A stretch of DNA of 64,000 bases from Neopusillimonas aromaticivorans (GCF_030344915.1 NZ_CP128233.1:992001-1056000), one strand, 5' to 3'. Shown: positions 16,961-24,641, numbered from the stretch's first letter. A program made the numbers and translations. The notes: generated by a model from the letters alone, not told the origin.

Positions 16961-17614
16961 TCAGAAATCCATGCCGCCCATGCCGCCCATACCGCCAGCA
17001 CCCGGCATGGCCGGCTCTTCCTTCTTCGGCACTTCGGCCACGACCACTTCGGTCGTGATCGCAAGGCCGGCGACGGAAGCGGCGTGCTGCAGGGCCGAGC
17101 GGGTCACCTTGGTCGGGTCCAGGATGCCCATGGCGATCATGTCGCCGAACTCGCCGGTGGCGGCGTTGTAGCCGTAGCTGCCTTCGCCGGCCTTGACGTT
17201 GGCCACGATCACGCTCGGTTCTTCACCGGCGTTGGCCACGATGGCGCGCAGCGGGGCTTCCAGCGCACGGCGGGTGATGGCGATGCCCAGGTTCTGGTCT
17301 TCGTTGATGCCCTGCCAGGGCAGATCCGTGCACAGCACCTTGCCGTAGAAGAACAGCAAGGCCGCCAATGCCTGACGATGCGTGGAGACCGAAACCTTGC
17401 GCTCGTTCGCCAGCCAGGACAGAAATGCCTCGACTTCGCTGCTGCCCAAGGTTGCCGGGTGACGCACACCGTGGAAACGGATGAAGGCACGAACCCAGTT
17501 GACATAAGCCTGTTCGGTTCGTAAACTGTAATGCAAGTAGCGTATGCGCTCACGCAACTGGTCCAGAACCTTGACCGAACGCAGCGGTGGTAACGGCGCA
17601 GTGGCGGTTTTCAT
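16961..17614 (-). CDS. IntI1-GroEL fusion protein
   Basis: 217 residues. The first 98 are the N-terminal part of IntI1 (to KVLCTDLPW). The rest, from QGINEDQNLGIAITRRALEAP to the Gly-Met tail GMGGMGGMDF, is the C-terminal end of the chaperonin GroEL. The join near 17318 is in frame. This groEL::intI1 fusion is a marker of the SGI1/ISCR3 structure. It has neither the recombinase catalytic residues nor a complete chaperonin domain, so it is likely without activity. It still carries the strong Pc promoter for the second cassette array. Confidence 0.93.
   Translation of the reverse strand: MKTATAPLPPLRSVKVLDQLRERIRYLHYSLRTEQAYVNWVRAFIRFHGVRHPATLGSSEVEAFLSWLANERKVSVSTHRQALAALLFFYGKVLCTDLPWQGINEDQNLGIAITRRALEAPLRAIVANAGEEPSVIVANVKAGEGSYGYNAATGEFGDMIAMGILDPTKVTRSALQHAASVAGLAITTEVVVAEVPKKEEPAMPGAGGMGGMGGMDF
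17499..17527 (+). promoter_or_regulatory. Pc cassette promoter, strong variant PcS
   Basis: TTGACA at 17499-17504, a 17-base spacer and TAAACT at 17522-17527, within the intI1 part of the fusion. The encoded residues are R32 and N39. This is the strongest common Pc, so the right-hand array should be expressed more than the left one. P2 is not formed: its spacer here is 13 bases, one T fewer than in the first copy. Confidence 0.92.
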
Positions 17615-17703
17615 GGCTTGTTATGACTGTTTTTTGTACAGTCTATGCCTCGGGCATCCAAGCAGCAAGCGCGTTACGCCGTGGGTCGATGTTTGATGTT
17701 ATG

Positions 17704-17757
17704 GAGCAGCAACGATGTTACGCAGCAGGGCAGTCGCCCTAAAACAAAGTTAGGCAT
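17704..17757 (+). other. attI1 recombination site, second copy
   Basis: Same sequence as the site at 3787-3853 up to the core AAAGTTAG, here joined to the aac(6')-Ib cassette (GTTAGGCATCAC). Confidence 0.85.
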
Positions 17758-17773
17758 CACAAAGTACAGCATC

Positions 17774-18328
17774 GTGACCAACAGCACCGATTCCGTCACA
17801 CTGCGCCTCATGACTGAGCATGACCTTGCGATGCTCTATGAGTGGCTAAATCGATCTCATATCGTCGAGTGGTGGGGCGGAGAAGAAGCACGCCCGACAC
17901 TTGCTGACGTACAGGAACAGTACTTGCCAAGCGTTTTAGCGCAAGAGTCCGTCACTCCATACATTGCAATGCTGAATGGAGAGCCGATTGGGTATGCCCA
18001 GTCGTACGTTGCTCTTGGAAGCGGGGACGGATGGTGGGAAGAAGAAACCGATCCAGGAGTACGCGGAATAGACCAGTCACTGGCGAATGCATCACAACTG
18101 GGCAAAGGCTTGGGAACCAAGCTGGTTCGAGCTCTGGTTGAGTTGCTGTTCAATGATCCCGAGGTCACCAAGATCCAAACGGACCCGTCGCCGAGCAACT
18201 TGCGAGCGATCCGATGCTACGAGAAAGCGGGGTTTGAGAGGCAAGGTACCGTAACCACCCCAGATGGTCCAGCCGTGTACATGGTTCAAACACGCCAGGC
18301 ATTCGAGCGAACACGCAGTGATGCCTAA
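17774..18328 (+). CDS. aac(6')-Ib': Aminoglycoside 6'-N-acetyltransferase AAC(6')-Ib' (L119S type)
   Basis: GNAT-fold acetyltransferase, 184 residues from the GTG start at 17774 (TNSTDSVTLRLM). The frame is open further upstream into attI1, so fused longer starts are possible. Serine in GIDQSLANASQ replaces the leucine of AAC(6')-Ib (position 119 in the long numbering). That change is known to shift the profile from amikacin toward gentamicin. The tryptophan in GDGWWEEE and the aspartate in TPDGPAVYM are wild type, so this is not the fluoroquinolone-acetylating -cr variant. First cassette behind PcS. Confidence 0.93.
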   Translation: MTNSTDSVTLRLMTEHDLAMLYEWLNRSHIVEWWGGEEARPTLADVQEQYLPSVLAQESVTPYIAMLNGEPIGYAQSYVALGSGDGWWEEETDPGVRGIDQSLANASQLGKGLGTKLVRALVELLFNDPEVTKIQTDPSPSNLRAIRCYEKAGFERQGTVTTPDGPAVYMVQTRQAFERTRSDA

Positions 18329-18502
18329 CCCTTCCATCGAGGGGGACGTCCAAGGGCTGGCGCCCTTGGCCGCCCCTCATGTCAAACGTTAGATGCCAGA
18401 TTTGGCGTTGCGTATGCTCACAGAAAATCGATAGCCGCAAGACTGTTTTTGGCAACTCATAGCCACTACAATTTCTCCTTCATACCGTAGAGGAGATTGC
18501 GC

Positions 18503-18835
18503 GTGAAGAACTGGATATTTCTGGCTGTTGCAATCTTTGGCGAGGTCATCGCAACTTCCGCACTGAAGTCTAGCCATGGATTCACTAGGTTAGTTCCTTC
18601 CGTTGTAGTTGTGGCTGGCTACGGGCTTGCGTTCTATTTCTTGTCTCTCGCGCTCAAGTCCATTCCGGTCGGTATTGCTTACGCTGTATGGGCTGGGCTT
18701 GGCATCGTGCTTGTGGCAGCTATTGCTTGGATTTTCCATGGCCAAAAACTAGACTTCTGGGCGTTCATTGGCATAGGACTTATCGTCAGTGGCGTCGCCG
18801 TTCTAAACCTGCTATCCAAGGTCAGCGCACATTGA
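18503..18835 (+). CDS. Cassette-borne small multidrug exporter, QacF/QacH type
   Basis: 110 residues from the GTG at 18503, which has an AGGAG ribosome site 8 bases upstream. Four transmembrane helices of the SMR family, with the membrane-embedded glutamate in FGEVIATSALKSS. Complete C-terminus (LLSKVSAH), unlike QacE-delta-1. It is a proton-driven exporter of quaternary ammonium compounds. Sequence by memory is closest to the QacF/QacH/QacL group, but the exact allele cannot be fixed here. The cassette attC is at about 18845-18904. Confidence 0.88.
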   Translation: MKNWIFLAVAIFGEVIATSALKSSHGFTRLVPSVVVVAGYGLAFYFLSLALKSIPVGIAYAVWAGLGIVLVAAIAWIFHGQKLDFWAFIGIGLIVSGVAVLNLLSKVSAH

Positions 18836-18907
18836 CCGGGTTGGCATCTAACAATTCATTCAAGCCGACGCCGCTTCGCGGCGCGGCTTAATTCAGGCGT
18901 TAGCCAT

Positions 18908-19405
18908 ATGAACTCGGAATCAGTACGCATTTATCTCGTTGCTGCGATGGGAGCCAATCGGGTTATTGGCAATGGTCCTAATATCCCCTGGAAAATTCCG
19001 GGTGAGCAGAAGATTTTTCGCAGACTCACTGAGGGAAAAGTCGTTGTCATGGGGCGAAAGACCTTTGAGTCTATCGGCAAGCCTCTACCGAACCGTCACA
19101 CATTGGTAATCTCACGCCAAGCTAACTACCGCGCCACTGGCTGCGTAGTTGTTTCAACGCTGTCGCACGCTATCGCTTTGGCATCCGAACTCGGCAATGA
19201 ACTCTACGTCGCGGGCGGAGCTGAGATATACACTCTGGCACTACCTCACGCCCACGGCGTGTTTCTATCTGAGGTACATCAAACCTTCGAGGGTGACGCC
19301 TTCTTCCCAATGCTCAACGAAACAGAATTCGAGCTTGTCTCAACCGAAACCATTCAAGCTGTAATTCCGTACACCCACTCCGTTTATGCGCGTCGAAACG
19401 GCTAA
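18908..19405 (+). CDS. dfrA12: Trimethoprim-resistant dihydrofolate reductase DfrA12, second copy
   Basis: Protein identical to the copy at 3856. Here it is the third cassette, behind aac(6')-Ib' and the qacF/H-type gene, under PcS. Duplicate dosage of the same trimethoprim-insensitive enzyme is the only visible consequence. Confidence 0.97.
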   Translation: MNSESVRIYLVAAMGANRVIGNGPNIPWKIPGEQKIFRRLTEGKVVVMGRKTFESIGKPLPNRHTLVISRQANYRATGCVVVSTLSHAIALASELGNELYVAGGAEIYTLALPHAHGVFLSEVHQTFEGDAFFPMLNETEFELVSTETIQAVIPYTHSVYARRNG

Positions 19406-19516
19406 CCATTCCGTCAACGGGACGCCAAAATGCTGCGCATTTTGGTTCCCTCCGCTGCGCTCCGGCTCTCGTTACGTCCAACGTTAGCACCACTGAAACC
19501 CAGCTTTATTTAGCTC

Positions 19517-19807
19517 ATGTTTATTCAAACGGCATTTAGCTTTTCAGGCGTTATTCAGTGCCTGTTTTGCCTTTTTTCCGGGCTTCGCCTGCATGGGCTG
19601 CGCAGGTTTTCAGTCTTTTTGGCCTCTAGCCCTTGCGTAGCAAGCGCAAGCAGCTATCGTTTTTGCAGTGCTGTGCCGCCTCGGTGGCGCAGCGTTTTTT
19701 CACGGTTAGCGCCCGTCGCCAAATTCAAGTTATCCGTTTTGGCTTCTGGTTCTAACATTTCGGTCAAGCCGACCCGCATTCTGCGGTCGGCTTACCTCGC
19801 CCGTTAG
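19517..19807 (+). CDS. gcuF: gcuF cassette open frame, intact copy
   Basis: 96 residues (MFIQTAFSFSGVIQ to RILRSAYLAR), between dfrA12 and aadA2 as in the widespread dfrA12-gcuF-aadA2 array. No known domain. The composition (serine- and arginine-rich, overlapping an attC-like 3' end) makes it doubtful that a functional protein is made. The intact frame here is the reference for the broken first copy. Confidence 0.75.
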   Translation: MFIQTAFSFSGVIQCLFCLFSGLRLHGLRRFSVFLASSPCVASASSYRFCSAVPPRWRSVFSRLAPVAKFKLSVLASGSNISVKPTRILRSAYLAR

Positions 19808-19812
19808 ACATC

Positions 19813-20604
19813 ATGAGGGAAGCGGTGACCATCGAAATTTCGAACCAACTATCAGAGGTGCTAAGCGTCATTGAGCGCCATCTGGAATCAACGTTGCTGG
19901 CCGTGCATTTGTACGGCTCCGCAGTGGATGGCGGCCTGAAGCCATACAGCGATATTGATTTGTTGGTTACTGTGGCCGTAAAGCTTGATGAAACGACGCG
20001 GCGAGCATTGCTCAATGATCTTATGGAGGCTTCGGCTTTCCCTGGCGAGAGCGAGACGCTCCGCGCTATAGAAGTCACCCTTGTCGTGCATGACGACATC
20101 ATCCCGTGGCGTTATCCGGCTAAGCGCGAGCTGCAATTTGGAGAATGGCAGCGCAATGACATTCTTGCGGGTATCTTCGAGCCAGCCATGATCGACATTG
20201 ATCTAGCTATCCTGCTTACAAAAGCAAGAGAACATAGCGTTGCCTTGGTAGGTCCGGCAGCGGAGGAATTCTTTGACCCGGTTCCTGAACAGGATCTATT
20301 CGAGGCGCTGAGGGAAACCTTGAAGCTATGGAACTCGCAGCCCGACTGGGCCGGCGATGAGCGAAATGTAGTGCTTACGTTGTCCCGCATTTGGTACAGC
20401 GCAATAACCGGCAAAATCGCGCCGAAGGATGTCGCTGCCGACTGGGCAATAAAACGCCTACCTGCCCAGTATCAGCCCGTCTTACTTGAAGCTAAGCAAG
20501 CTTATCTGGGACAAAAAGAAGATCACTTGGCCTCACGCGCAGATCACTTGGAAGAATTTATTCGCTTTGTGAAAGGCGAGATCATCAAGTCAGTTGGTAA
20601 ATGA
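19813..20604 (+). CDS. aadA2: Aminoglycoside (3'')(9) adenylyltransferase AadA2, second copy
   Basis: Same 263-residue open frame as at 4759, with one synonymous-looking difference (GAT for GAC near 20521). It gives streptomycin and spectinomycin resistance. It is the last cassette of the second array; its attC (20605-20660) is joined at the core GTTAG to a complete 3'-conserved segment. Confidence 0.97.
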   Translation: MREAVTIEISNQLSEVLSVIERHLESTLLAVHLYGSAVDGGLKPYSDIDLLVTVAVKLDETTRRALLNDLMEASAFPGESETLRAIEVTLVVHDDIIPWRYPAKRELQFGEWQRNDILAGIFEPAMIDIDLAILLTKAREHSVALVGPAAEEFFDPVPEQDLFEALRETLKLWNSQPDWAGDERNVVLTLSRIWYSAITGKIAPKDVAADWAIKRLPAQYQPVLLEAKQAYLGQKEDHLASRADHLEEFIRFVKGEIIKSVGK

Positions 20605-20767
20605 TGTCTAACAATTCGTTCAAGCCGACCGCGCTACGCGCGGCGGCTTAACTCCGGCGTTAGATGCACTAAGCACATAATTGCTCACAGCCAAACTATC
20701 AGGTCAAGTCTGCTTTTATTATTTTTAAGCGTGCATAATAAGCCCTACACAAATTGGGAGATATATC

Positions 20768-21115
20768 ATGAAAGGCTGGCTTTTTCTTGTTATCGCAATA
20801 GTTGGCGAAGTAATCGCAACATCCGCATTAAAATCTAGCGAGGGCTTTACTAAGCTTGCCCCTTCCGCCGTTGTCATAATCGGTTATGGCATCGCATTTT
20901 ATTTTCTTTCTCTGGTTCTGAAATCCATCCCTGTCGGTGTTGCTTATGCAGTCTGGTCGGGACTCGGCGTCGTCATAATTACAGCCATTGCCTGGTTGCT
21001 TCATGGGCAAAAGCTTGATGCGTGGGGCTTTGTAGGTATGGGGCTCATAATTGCTGCCTTTTTGCTCGCCCGATCCCCATCGTGGAAGTCGCTGCGGAGG
21101 CCGACGCCATGGTGA
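20768..21115 (+). CDS. qacEdelta1: QacE-delta-1 small multidrug exporter, second copy
   Basis: Same 115-residue protein as at 9521, here with the complete upstream 3'-CS sequence (20660-20767) and its ribosome site TTGGGAG, 8 bases before the ATG. It overlaps sul1 by 7 bases. Confidence 0.95.
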   Translation: MKGWLFLVIAIVGEVIATSALKSSEGFTKLAPSAVVIIGYGIAFYFLSLVLKSIPVGVAYAVWSGLGVVIITAIAWLLHGQKLDAWGFVGMGLIIAAFLLARSPSWKSLRRPTPW

Positions 21116-21948
21116 CGGTGTTCGGCATTCTGAATCTCACCGAGGACTCCTTCTTCGATGAGAGCCGGCGGCTAGACCCCGCCGGCGCTGTCACCGCGGC
21201 GATCGAAATGCTGCGAGTCGGATCAGACGTCGTGGATGTCGGACCGGCCGCCAGCCATCCGGACGCGAGGCCTGTATCGCCGGCCGATGAGATCAGACGT
21301 ATTGCGCCGCTCTTAGACGCCCTGTCCGATCAGATGCACCGTGTTTCAATCGACAGCTTCCAACCGGAAACCCAGCGCTATGCGCTCAAGCGCGGCGTGG
21401 GCTACCTGAACGATATCCAAGGATTTCCTGACCCTGCGCTCTATCCCGATATTGCTGAGGCGGACTGCAGGCTGGTGGTTATGCACTCAGCGCAGCGGGA
21501 TGGCATCGCCACCCGCACCGGTCACCTTCGACCCGAAGACGCGCTCGACGAGATTGTGCGGTTCTTCGAGGCGCGGGTTTCCGCCTTGCGACGGAGCGGG
21601 GTCGCTGCCGACCGGCTCATCCTCGATCCGGGGATGGGATTTTTCTTGAGCCCCGCACCGGAAACATCGCTGCACGTGCTGTCGAACCTTCAAAAGCTGA
21701 AGTCGGCGTTGGGGCTTCCGCTATTGGTCTCGGTGTCGCGGAAATCCTTCTTGGGCGCCACCGTTGGCCTTCCTGTAAAGGATCTGGGTCCAGCGAGCCT
21801 TGCGGCGGAACTTCACGCGATCGGCAATGGCGCTGACTACGTCCGCACCCACGCGCCTGGAGATCTGCGAAGCGCAATCACCTTCTCGGAAACCCTCGCG
21901 AAATTTCGCAGTCGCGACGCCAGAGACCGAGGGTTAGATCATGCCTAG
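21109..21948 (+). CDS. sul1: Sulfonamide-resistant dihydropteroate synthase Sul1
   Basis: 279 residues, MVTVFGILNLTEDSFFDE to ARDRGLDHA, matching Sul1. It makes dihydropteroate from p-aminobenzoate and the pterin pyrophosphate, and discriminates against sulfonamides. The substrate loops (ILNLTEDSFFDE, VDVGPAASHPDARP, ILDPGMGFFLSP, SVSRKSFLG) are intact. This is the only functional sul1 in the window; the other copy is truncated at LDPGM. Confidence 0.98.
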   Translation: MVTVFGILNLTEDSFFDESRRLDPAGAVTAAIEMLRVGSDVVDVGPAASHPDARPVSPADEIRRIAPLLDALSDQMHRVSIDSFQPETQRYALKRGVGYLNDIQGFPDPALYPDIAEADCRLVVMHSAQRDGIATRTGHLRPEDALDEIVRFFEARVSALRRSGVAADRLILDPGMGFFLSPAPETSLHVLSNLQKLKSALGLPLLVSVSRKSFLGATVGLPVKDLGPASLAAELHAIGNGADYVRTHAPGDLRSAITFSETLAKFRSRDARDRGLDHA

Positions 21949-22074
21949 CATTCACCTTCCGGCCGCCCGCTAGCGGACCCTGGTCAGGTTCCGCGAAGGT
22001 GGGCGCAGACATGCTGGGCTCGTCAGGATCAAACTGCACTATGAGGCGGCGGTTCATACCGCGCCGGGGAGCGA

Positions 22075-22575
22075 ATGGACAGCGAGGAGCCTCCGAACGT
22101 TCGGGTCGCCTGCTCGGGTGATATCGACGAGGTTGTGCGGCTGATGCACGACGCTGCGGCGTGGATGTCCGCCAAGGGAACGCCCGCACTGGGACGTCGC
22201 GCGGATCGACCGGACATTCGCGGAGACCTTCGTCCTGAGATCCGAGCTCCTAGTCGCGAGTTGCAGCGACGGCATCGTCGGCTGTTGCACCTTGTCGGCC
22301 GAGGATCCCGAGTTCTGGCCCGACGCCCTCAAGGGGAGGCCGCATATCTGCACAAGCTCGCGGTGCGACGGACACATGCGGGCCGGGGTGTCAGCTCCGC
22401 GCTGATCGAGGCTTGCCGCCATGCCGCGCGAACGCAGGGGTGCGCCAAGCTGCGGCTCGACTGCCACCCGAACCTGCGTGGCCTATACGAGCGGCTCGGA
22501 TTCACCCACGTCGACACTTTCAATCCCGGCTGGGATCCAACCTTCATCGCAGAACGCCTAGAACTCGAAATCTAA
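22075..22575 (+). CDS. orf5: Orf5 of the 3'-CS, GNAT-type acetyltransferase (two compensating indels)
   Basis: 166 residues. The N-terminal 38 and C-terminal 80 residues match the usual Orf5, including the acetyl-CoA loop VRRTHAGRGVSSALIEAC. Between about 22188 and 22337 the frame is shifted. One extra C follows GCA (GCACTGGG where GCATGGG is expected), and one G is missing from a later G run (AAGGGGAGG). Correcting both restores AWDVARIDRTFAETF to PEFWPDALKGEA. The substrate is unknown. As printed, the middle of the GNAT fold would be scrambled. Confidence 0.85.
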   Translation: MDSEEPPNVRVACSGDIDEVVRLMHDAAAWMSAKGTPALGRRADRPDIRGDLRPEIRAPSRELQRRHRRLLHLVGRGSRVLARRPQGEAAYLHKLAVRRTHAGRGVSSALIEACRHAARTQGCAKLRLDCHPNLRGLYERLGFTHVDTFNPGWDPTFIAERLELEI

Positions 22576-22635
22576 CGTCCGTTCGGGCATCGAGGTCCAT
22601 GTCGGGGTGGGACGGGCCCGTGGCTTCAAGATCAC

Positions 22636-22887
22636 TTGCAGTCCGACCGCGATGTCTTGGTTGCGCGAGAGGTTGTCGATATCCTCCACTTCCATCATCA
22701 ACCCTGGATAATGCCGCCGCCGTCATCGCCGCCGACGCCCGTGCCGGGCTTTTCGGGCCTGTCAGGCTTGCTCGGCCTTCAGCCTGCACTGGGCGAGATC
22801 TCCGGCGGACGGATTAACGGCGGAGCTTCGCCGCCTTTCGTGCGTGTGAAGGCCGAAGATAGTTCTCTCAAAAACATCCGTTTATGA
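22636..22887 (+). CDS. Orf6 of the 3'-CS, small open frame
   Basis: About 80 residues, proline- and glycine-rich (WIMPPPSSPPTPVPGFSG), ending just before the first IRt at 22899. It sits where orf6 of the class 1 integron 3'-conserved segment is annotated. No domain is recognised and the start is uncertain; it may not encode a real protein. Confidence 0.35.
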   Translation: MQSDRDVLVAREVVDILHFHHQPWIMPPPSSPPTPVPGFSGLSGLLGLQPALGEISGGRINGGASPPFVRVKAEDSSLKNIRL

Positions 22888-22898
22888 GAGATACCAAA

Positions 22899-23021
22899 TG
22901 TCATTTTCAGAAGACGACTGCACCAGTTGATTGGGCGTAATGGCTGTTGTGCAGCCAGCTCCTGACAGTTCAATATCAGAAGTGATCTGCACCAATCTCG
23001 ACTATGCTCAATACTCGTGTG
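22899..23021 (+). repeat. 123-bp IRt arm left of IS6100
   Basis: Starts with IRt (TGTCATTTTCAGAAGACGAC) and runs to the IS6100 end. It is the inverted copy of the 152-bp arm at 24223-24374. The 123/152 bp pair around IS6100 is the known end structure of In4-type integrons. Confidence 0.93.
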
Positions 23022-23901
23022 GGCTCTGTTGCAAAAATCGTGAAGCTTGAGCATGCTTGGCGGAGATTGGACGGACGGAACGATGACGGATTTCAAGTGG
23101 CGCCATTTCCAGGGTGATGTGATCCTGTGGGCGGTGCGCTGGTATTGTCGCTATCCGATCAGCTATCGCGACCTTGAGGAAATGCTGGCGGAACGCGGCA
23201 TTTCGGTCGACCATACGACGATCTATCGCTGGGTCCAGTGCTACGCCCCGGAGATGGAGAAGCGGCTGCGCTGGTTCTGGCGGCGTGGCTTTGATCCGAG
23301 CTGGCGCCTGGATGAAACCTACGTCAAGGTGCGGGGCAAGTGGACCTACCTGTACCGGGCAGTCGACAAGCGGGGCGACACGATCGATTTCTACCTGTCG
23401 CCGACCCGCAGCGCCAAGGCAGCGAAGCGGTTCCTGGGCAAGGCCCTGCGAGGCCTGAAGCACTGGGAAAAGCCTGCCACGCTCAATACCGACAAAGCGC
23501 CGAGCTATGGTGCAGCGATCACCGAATTGAAGCGCGAAGGAAAGCTGGACCGGGAGACGGCCCACCGGCAGGTGAAGTATCTCAATAACGTGATCGAGGC
23601 CGATCACGGAAAGCTCAAGATACTGATCAAGCCGGTGCGCGGTTTCAAATCGATCCCCACGGCCTATGCCACGATCAAGGGATTCGAAGTCATGCGAGCC
23701 CTGCGCAAAGGACAGGCTCGCCCCTGGTGCCTGCAGCCCGGCATCAGGGGCGAGGTGCGCCTTGTGGAGAGAGCTTTTGGCATTGGGCCCTCGGCGCTGA
23801 CGGAGGCCATGGGCATGCTCAACCACCATTTCGCAGCAGCCGCCTGATCGGCGCAGAGCGACAGCCTACCTCTGACTGCCGCCAATCTTTGCAACAGAGC
23901 C
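23022..23901 (+). mobile_element. IS6100, complete copy (IS6/IS26 family)
   Basis: 880 bp bounded by perfect inverted repeats GGCTCTGTTGCAAA (23022-23035) and TTTGCAACAGAGCC (23888-23901), the exact size of IS6100. Its right end is followed directly by a second partial copy. Confidence 0.96.
23047..23847 (+). CDS. tnpA: IS6100 transposase
   Basis: About 254-266 residues depending on the start; the conserved protein starts near MTDFKWRHFQGDVILW (23083). DDE transposase of the IS6 family. D is in RLDETYVKVRG, D in LNTDKAPSYG and E in VIEADHGKLK. It mediates replicative co-integrate formation and adjacent deletions. Frame intact. Confidence 0.95.
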   Translation: MSMLGGDWTDGTMTDFKWRHFQGDVILWAVRWYCRYPISYRDLEEMLAERGISVDHTTIYRWVQCYAPEMEKRLRWFWRRGFDPSWRLDETYVKVRGKWTYLYRAVDKRGDTIDFYLSPTRSAKAAKRFLGKALRGLKHWEKPATLNTDKAPSYGAAITELKREGKLDRETAHRQVKYLNNVIEADHGKLKILIKPVRGFKSIPTAYATIKGFEVMRALRKGQARPWCLQPGIRGEVRLVERAFGIGPSALTEAMGMLNHHFAAAA

Positions 23902-24222
23902 CTCAATAACGTGATCGAGGCCGATCACGGAAAGCTCAAGATACTGATCAAGCCGGTGCGCGGTTTCAAATCGATCCCCACGGCCTATGCCACGATCAAG
24001 GGATTCGAAGTCATGCGAGCCCTGCGCAAAGGACAGGCTCGCCCCTGGTGCCTGCAGCCCGGCATCAGGGGCGAGGTGCGCCTTGTGGAGAGAGCTTTTG
24101 GCATTGGGCCCTCGGCGCTGACGGAGGCCATGGGCATGCTCAACCACCATTTCGCAGCAGCCGCCTGATCGGCGCAGAGCGACAGCCTACCTCTGACTGC
24201 CGCCAATCTTTGCAACAGAGCC
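23902..24222 (+). repeat. 321-bp tandem partial duplicate of the IS6100 3' end
   Basis: Exact copy of 23581-23901, joined head to tail at CTCAATAACG. It contains the last 89 codons of the transposase and the right inverted repeat. It has no left end, so it cannot transpose alone. It is either a local duplication or an assembly slip. Confidence 0.9.
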
Positions 24223-24374
24223 TCCGTCGCCATGCTCACCTCGCTTTGGTGCACACGAGTATTGAGCATAGTCGAGATTGGTGCAGATCACTTCTGATAT
24301 TGAACTGTCAGGAGCTGGCTGCACAACAGCCATTACGCCCAATCAACTGGTGCAGTCGTCTTCTGAAAATGACA
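24223..24374 (-). repeat. 152-bp IRt arm, right end of the integron
   Basis: Inverse of the left arm plus 29 extra bases next to the IS6100 remnant. The outer end (24350-24374) is IRt and abuts the GAGGT target repeat at 24375-24379. Confidence 0.93.
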
Positions 24375-24641
24375 GAGGTCGCCATAAAGAGCAAAGTTCG
24401 CAGACAGGGCCACCAAGCCCTCAGATTCAAGGTGTCTGATCTTGAACCAGGGGTCGCCCATGCGGATTCCCAGGGCCTTGGCCTCCGCTGTCCGCGCAAT
24501 GGCGCATCCGTCATTGTTGGAGAGCACGATGACAGGCTTACCATTCAGCGCAGGCCGCAAGGCGCGCTCACACGATGCATAGAAGCTGTTTCCGTCTATC
24601 AGCGCAATCCGCCGCGACGACTGGCCTGCTTGATGACCCAC
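24375..24641 (-). pseudogene. umuC: umuC-like polymerase, 5' part, split by the integron
   Basis: 89 codons from a GTG at 24641 (5 bases after the umuD stop) to the target repeat. It carries the N-terminal Y-family motif RIALIDGNSFYASCERAL with the first catalytic aspartate, then VIVLSNNDGCAIARTAEAK and NFALYGDL. The continuation is at 1440-2489. As it stands, the open frame runs into IRt sequence (CHFQKTTAP...) and gives only a short dead-end peptide. Confidence 0.88.

Larger units (their letters stand above)
18903..20655 (+). repeat. Second copy of the dfrA12-gcuF-aadA2 block (direct repeat of 3851-5600)
   Basis: About 1.75 kb repeated in direct orientation 15 kb apart. Differences seen by eye are one C in the dfrA12 attC (CCTCC versus CCCTCC), one T in gcuF, and one C/T substitution in aadA2 near 20521. 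The copy is a target for homologous recombination that would delete or duplicate everything between the blocks. Confidence 0.93.
2495..24374. mobile_element. Complete Tn402-like complex class 1 integron (In104/In4-type) in umuC
   Basis: The element begins with the 25-bp IRi (2495-2519, TGTCGTTTTCAGAAGACGGC at its outer end) and ends with the inverted IRt (24350-24374). It is flanked by identical GAGGT pentamers at 2490-2494 and 24375-24379. A 5-bp duplication is the hallmark of Tn402-family transposition. Two integron modules lie inside: a 5'-CS with intI1 on the left and an ISCR3/groEL::intI1-joined module on the right, with floR and tet(G) between them. No tni transposition genes are present, so movement needed tni functions in trans. 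The organisation of the middle part is the one described for Salmonella genomic island 1. Confidence 0.95.

Noticed and set aside
17774..18328. Possible aac(6')-Ib-cr variant (fluoroquinolone acetylation)
   Set aside because: The diagnostic positions are tryptophan and aspartate, not arginine and tyrosine.
22054..22467. Minus-strand frame opposite orf5
   Set aside because: orf5 is known from many integrons and its frame is restored by two single-base repairs; the minus frame shows no motif.
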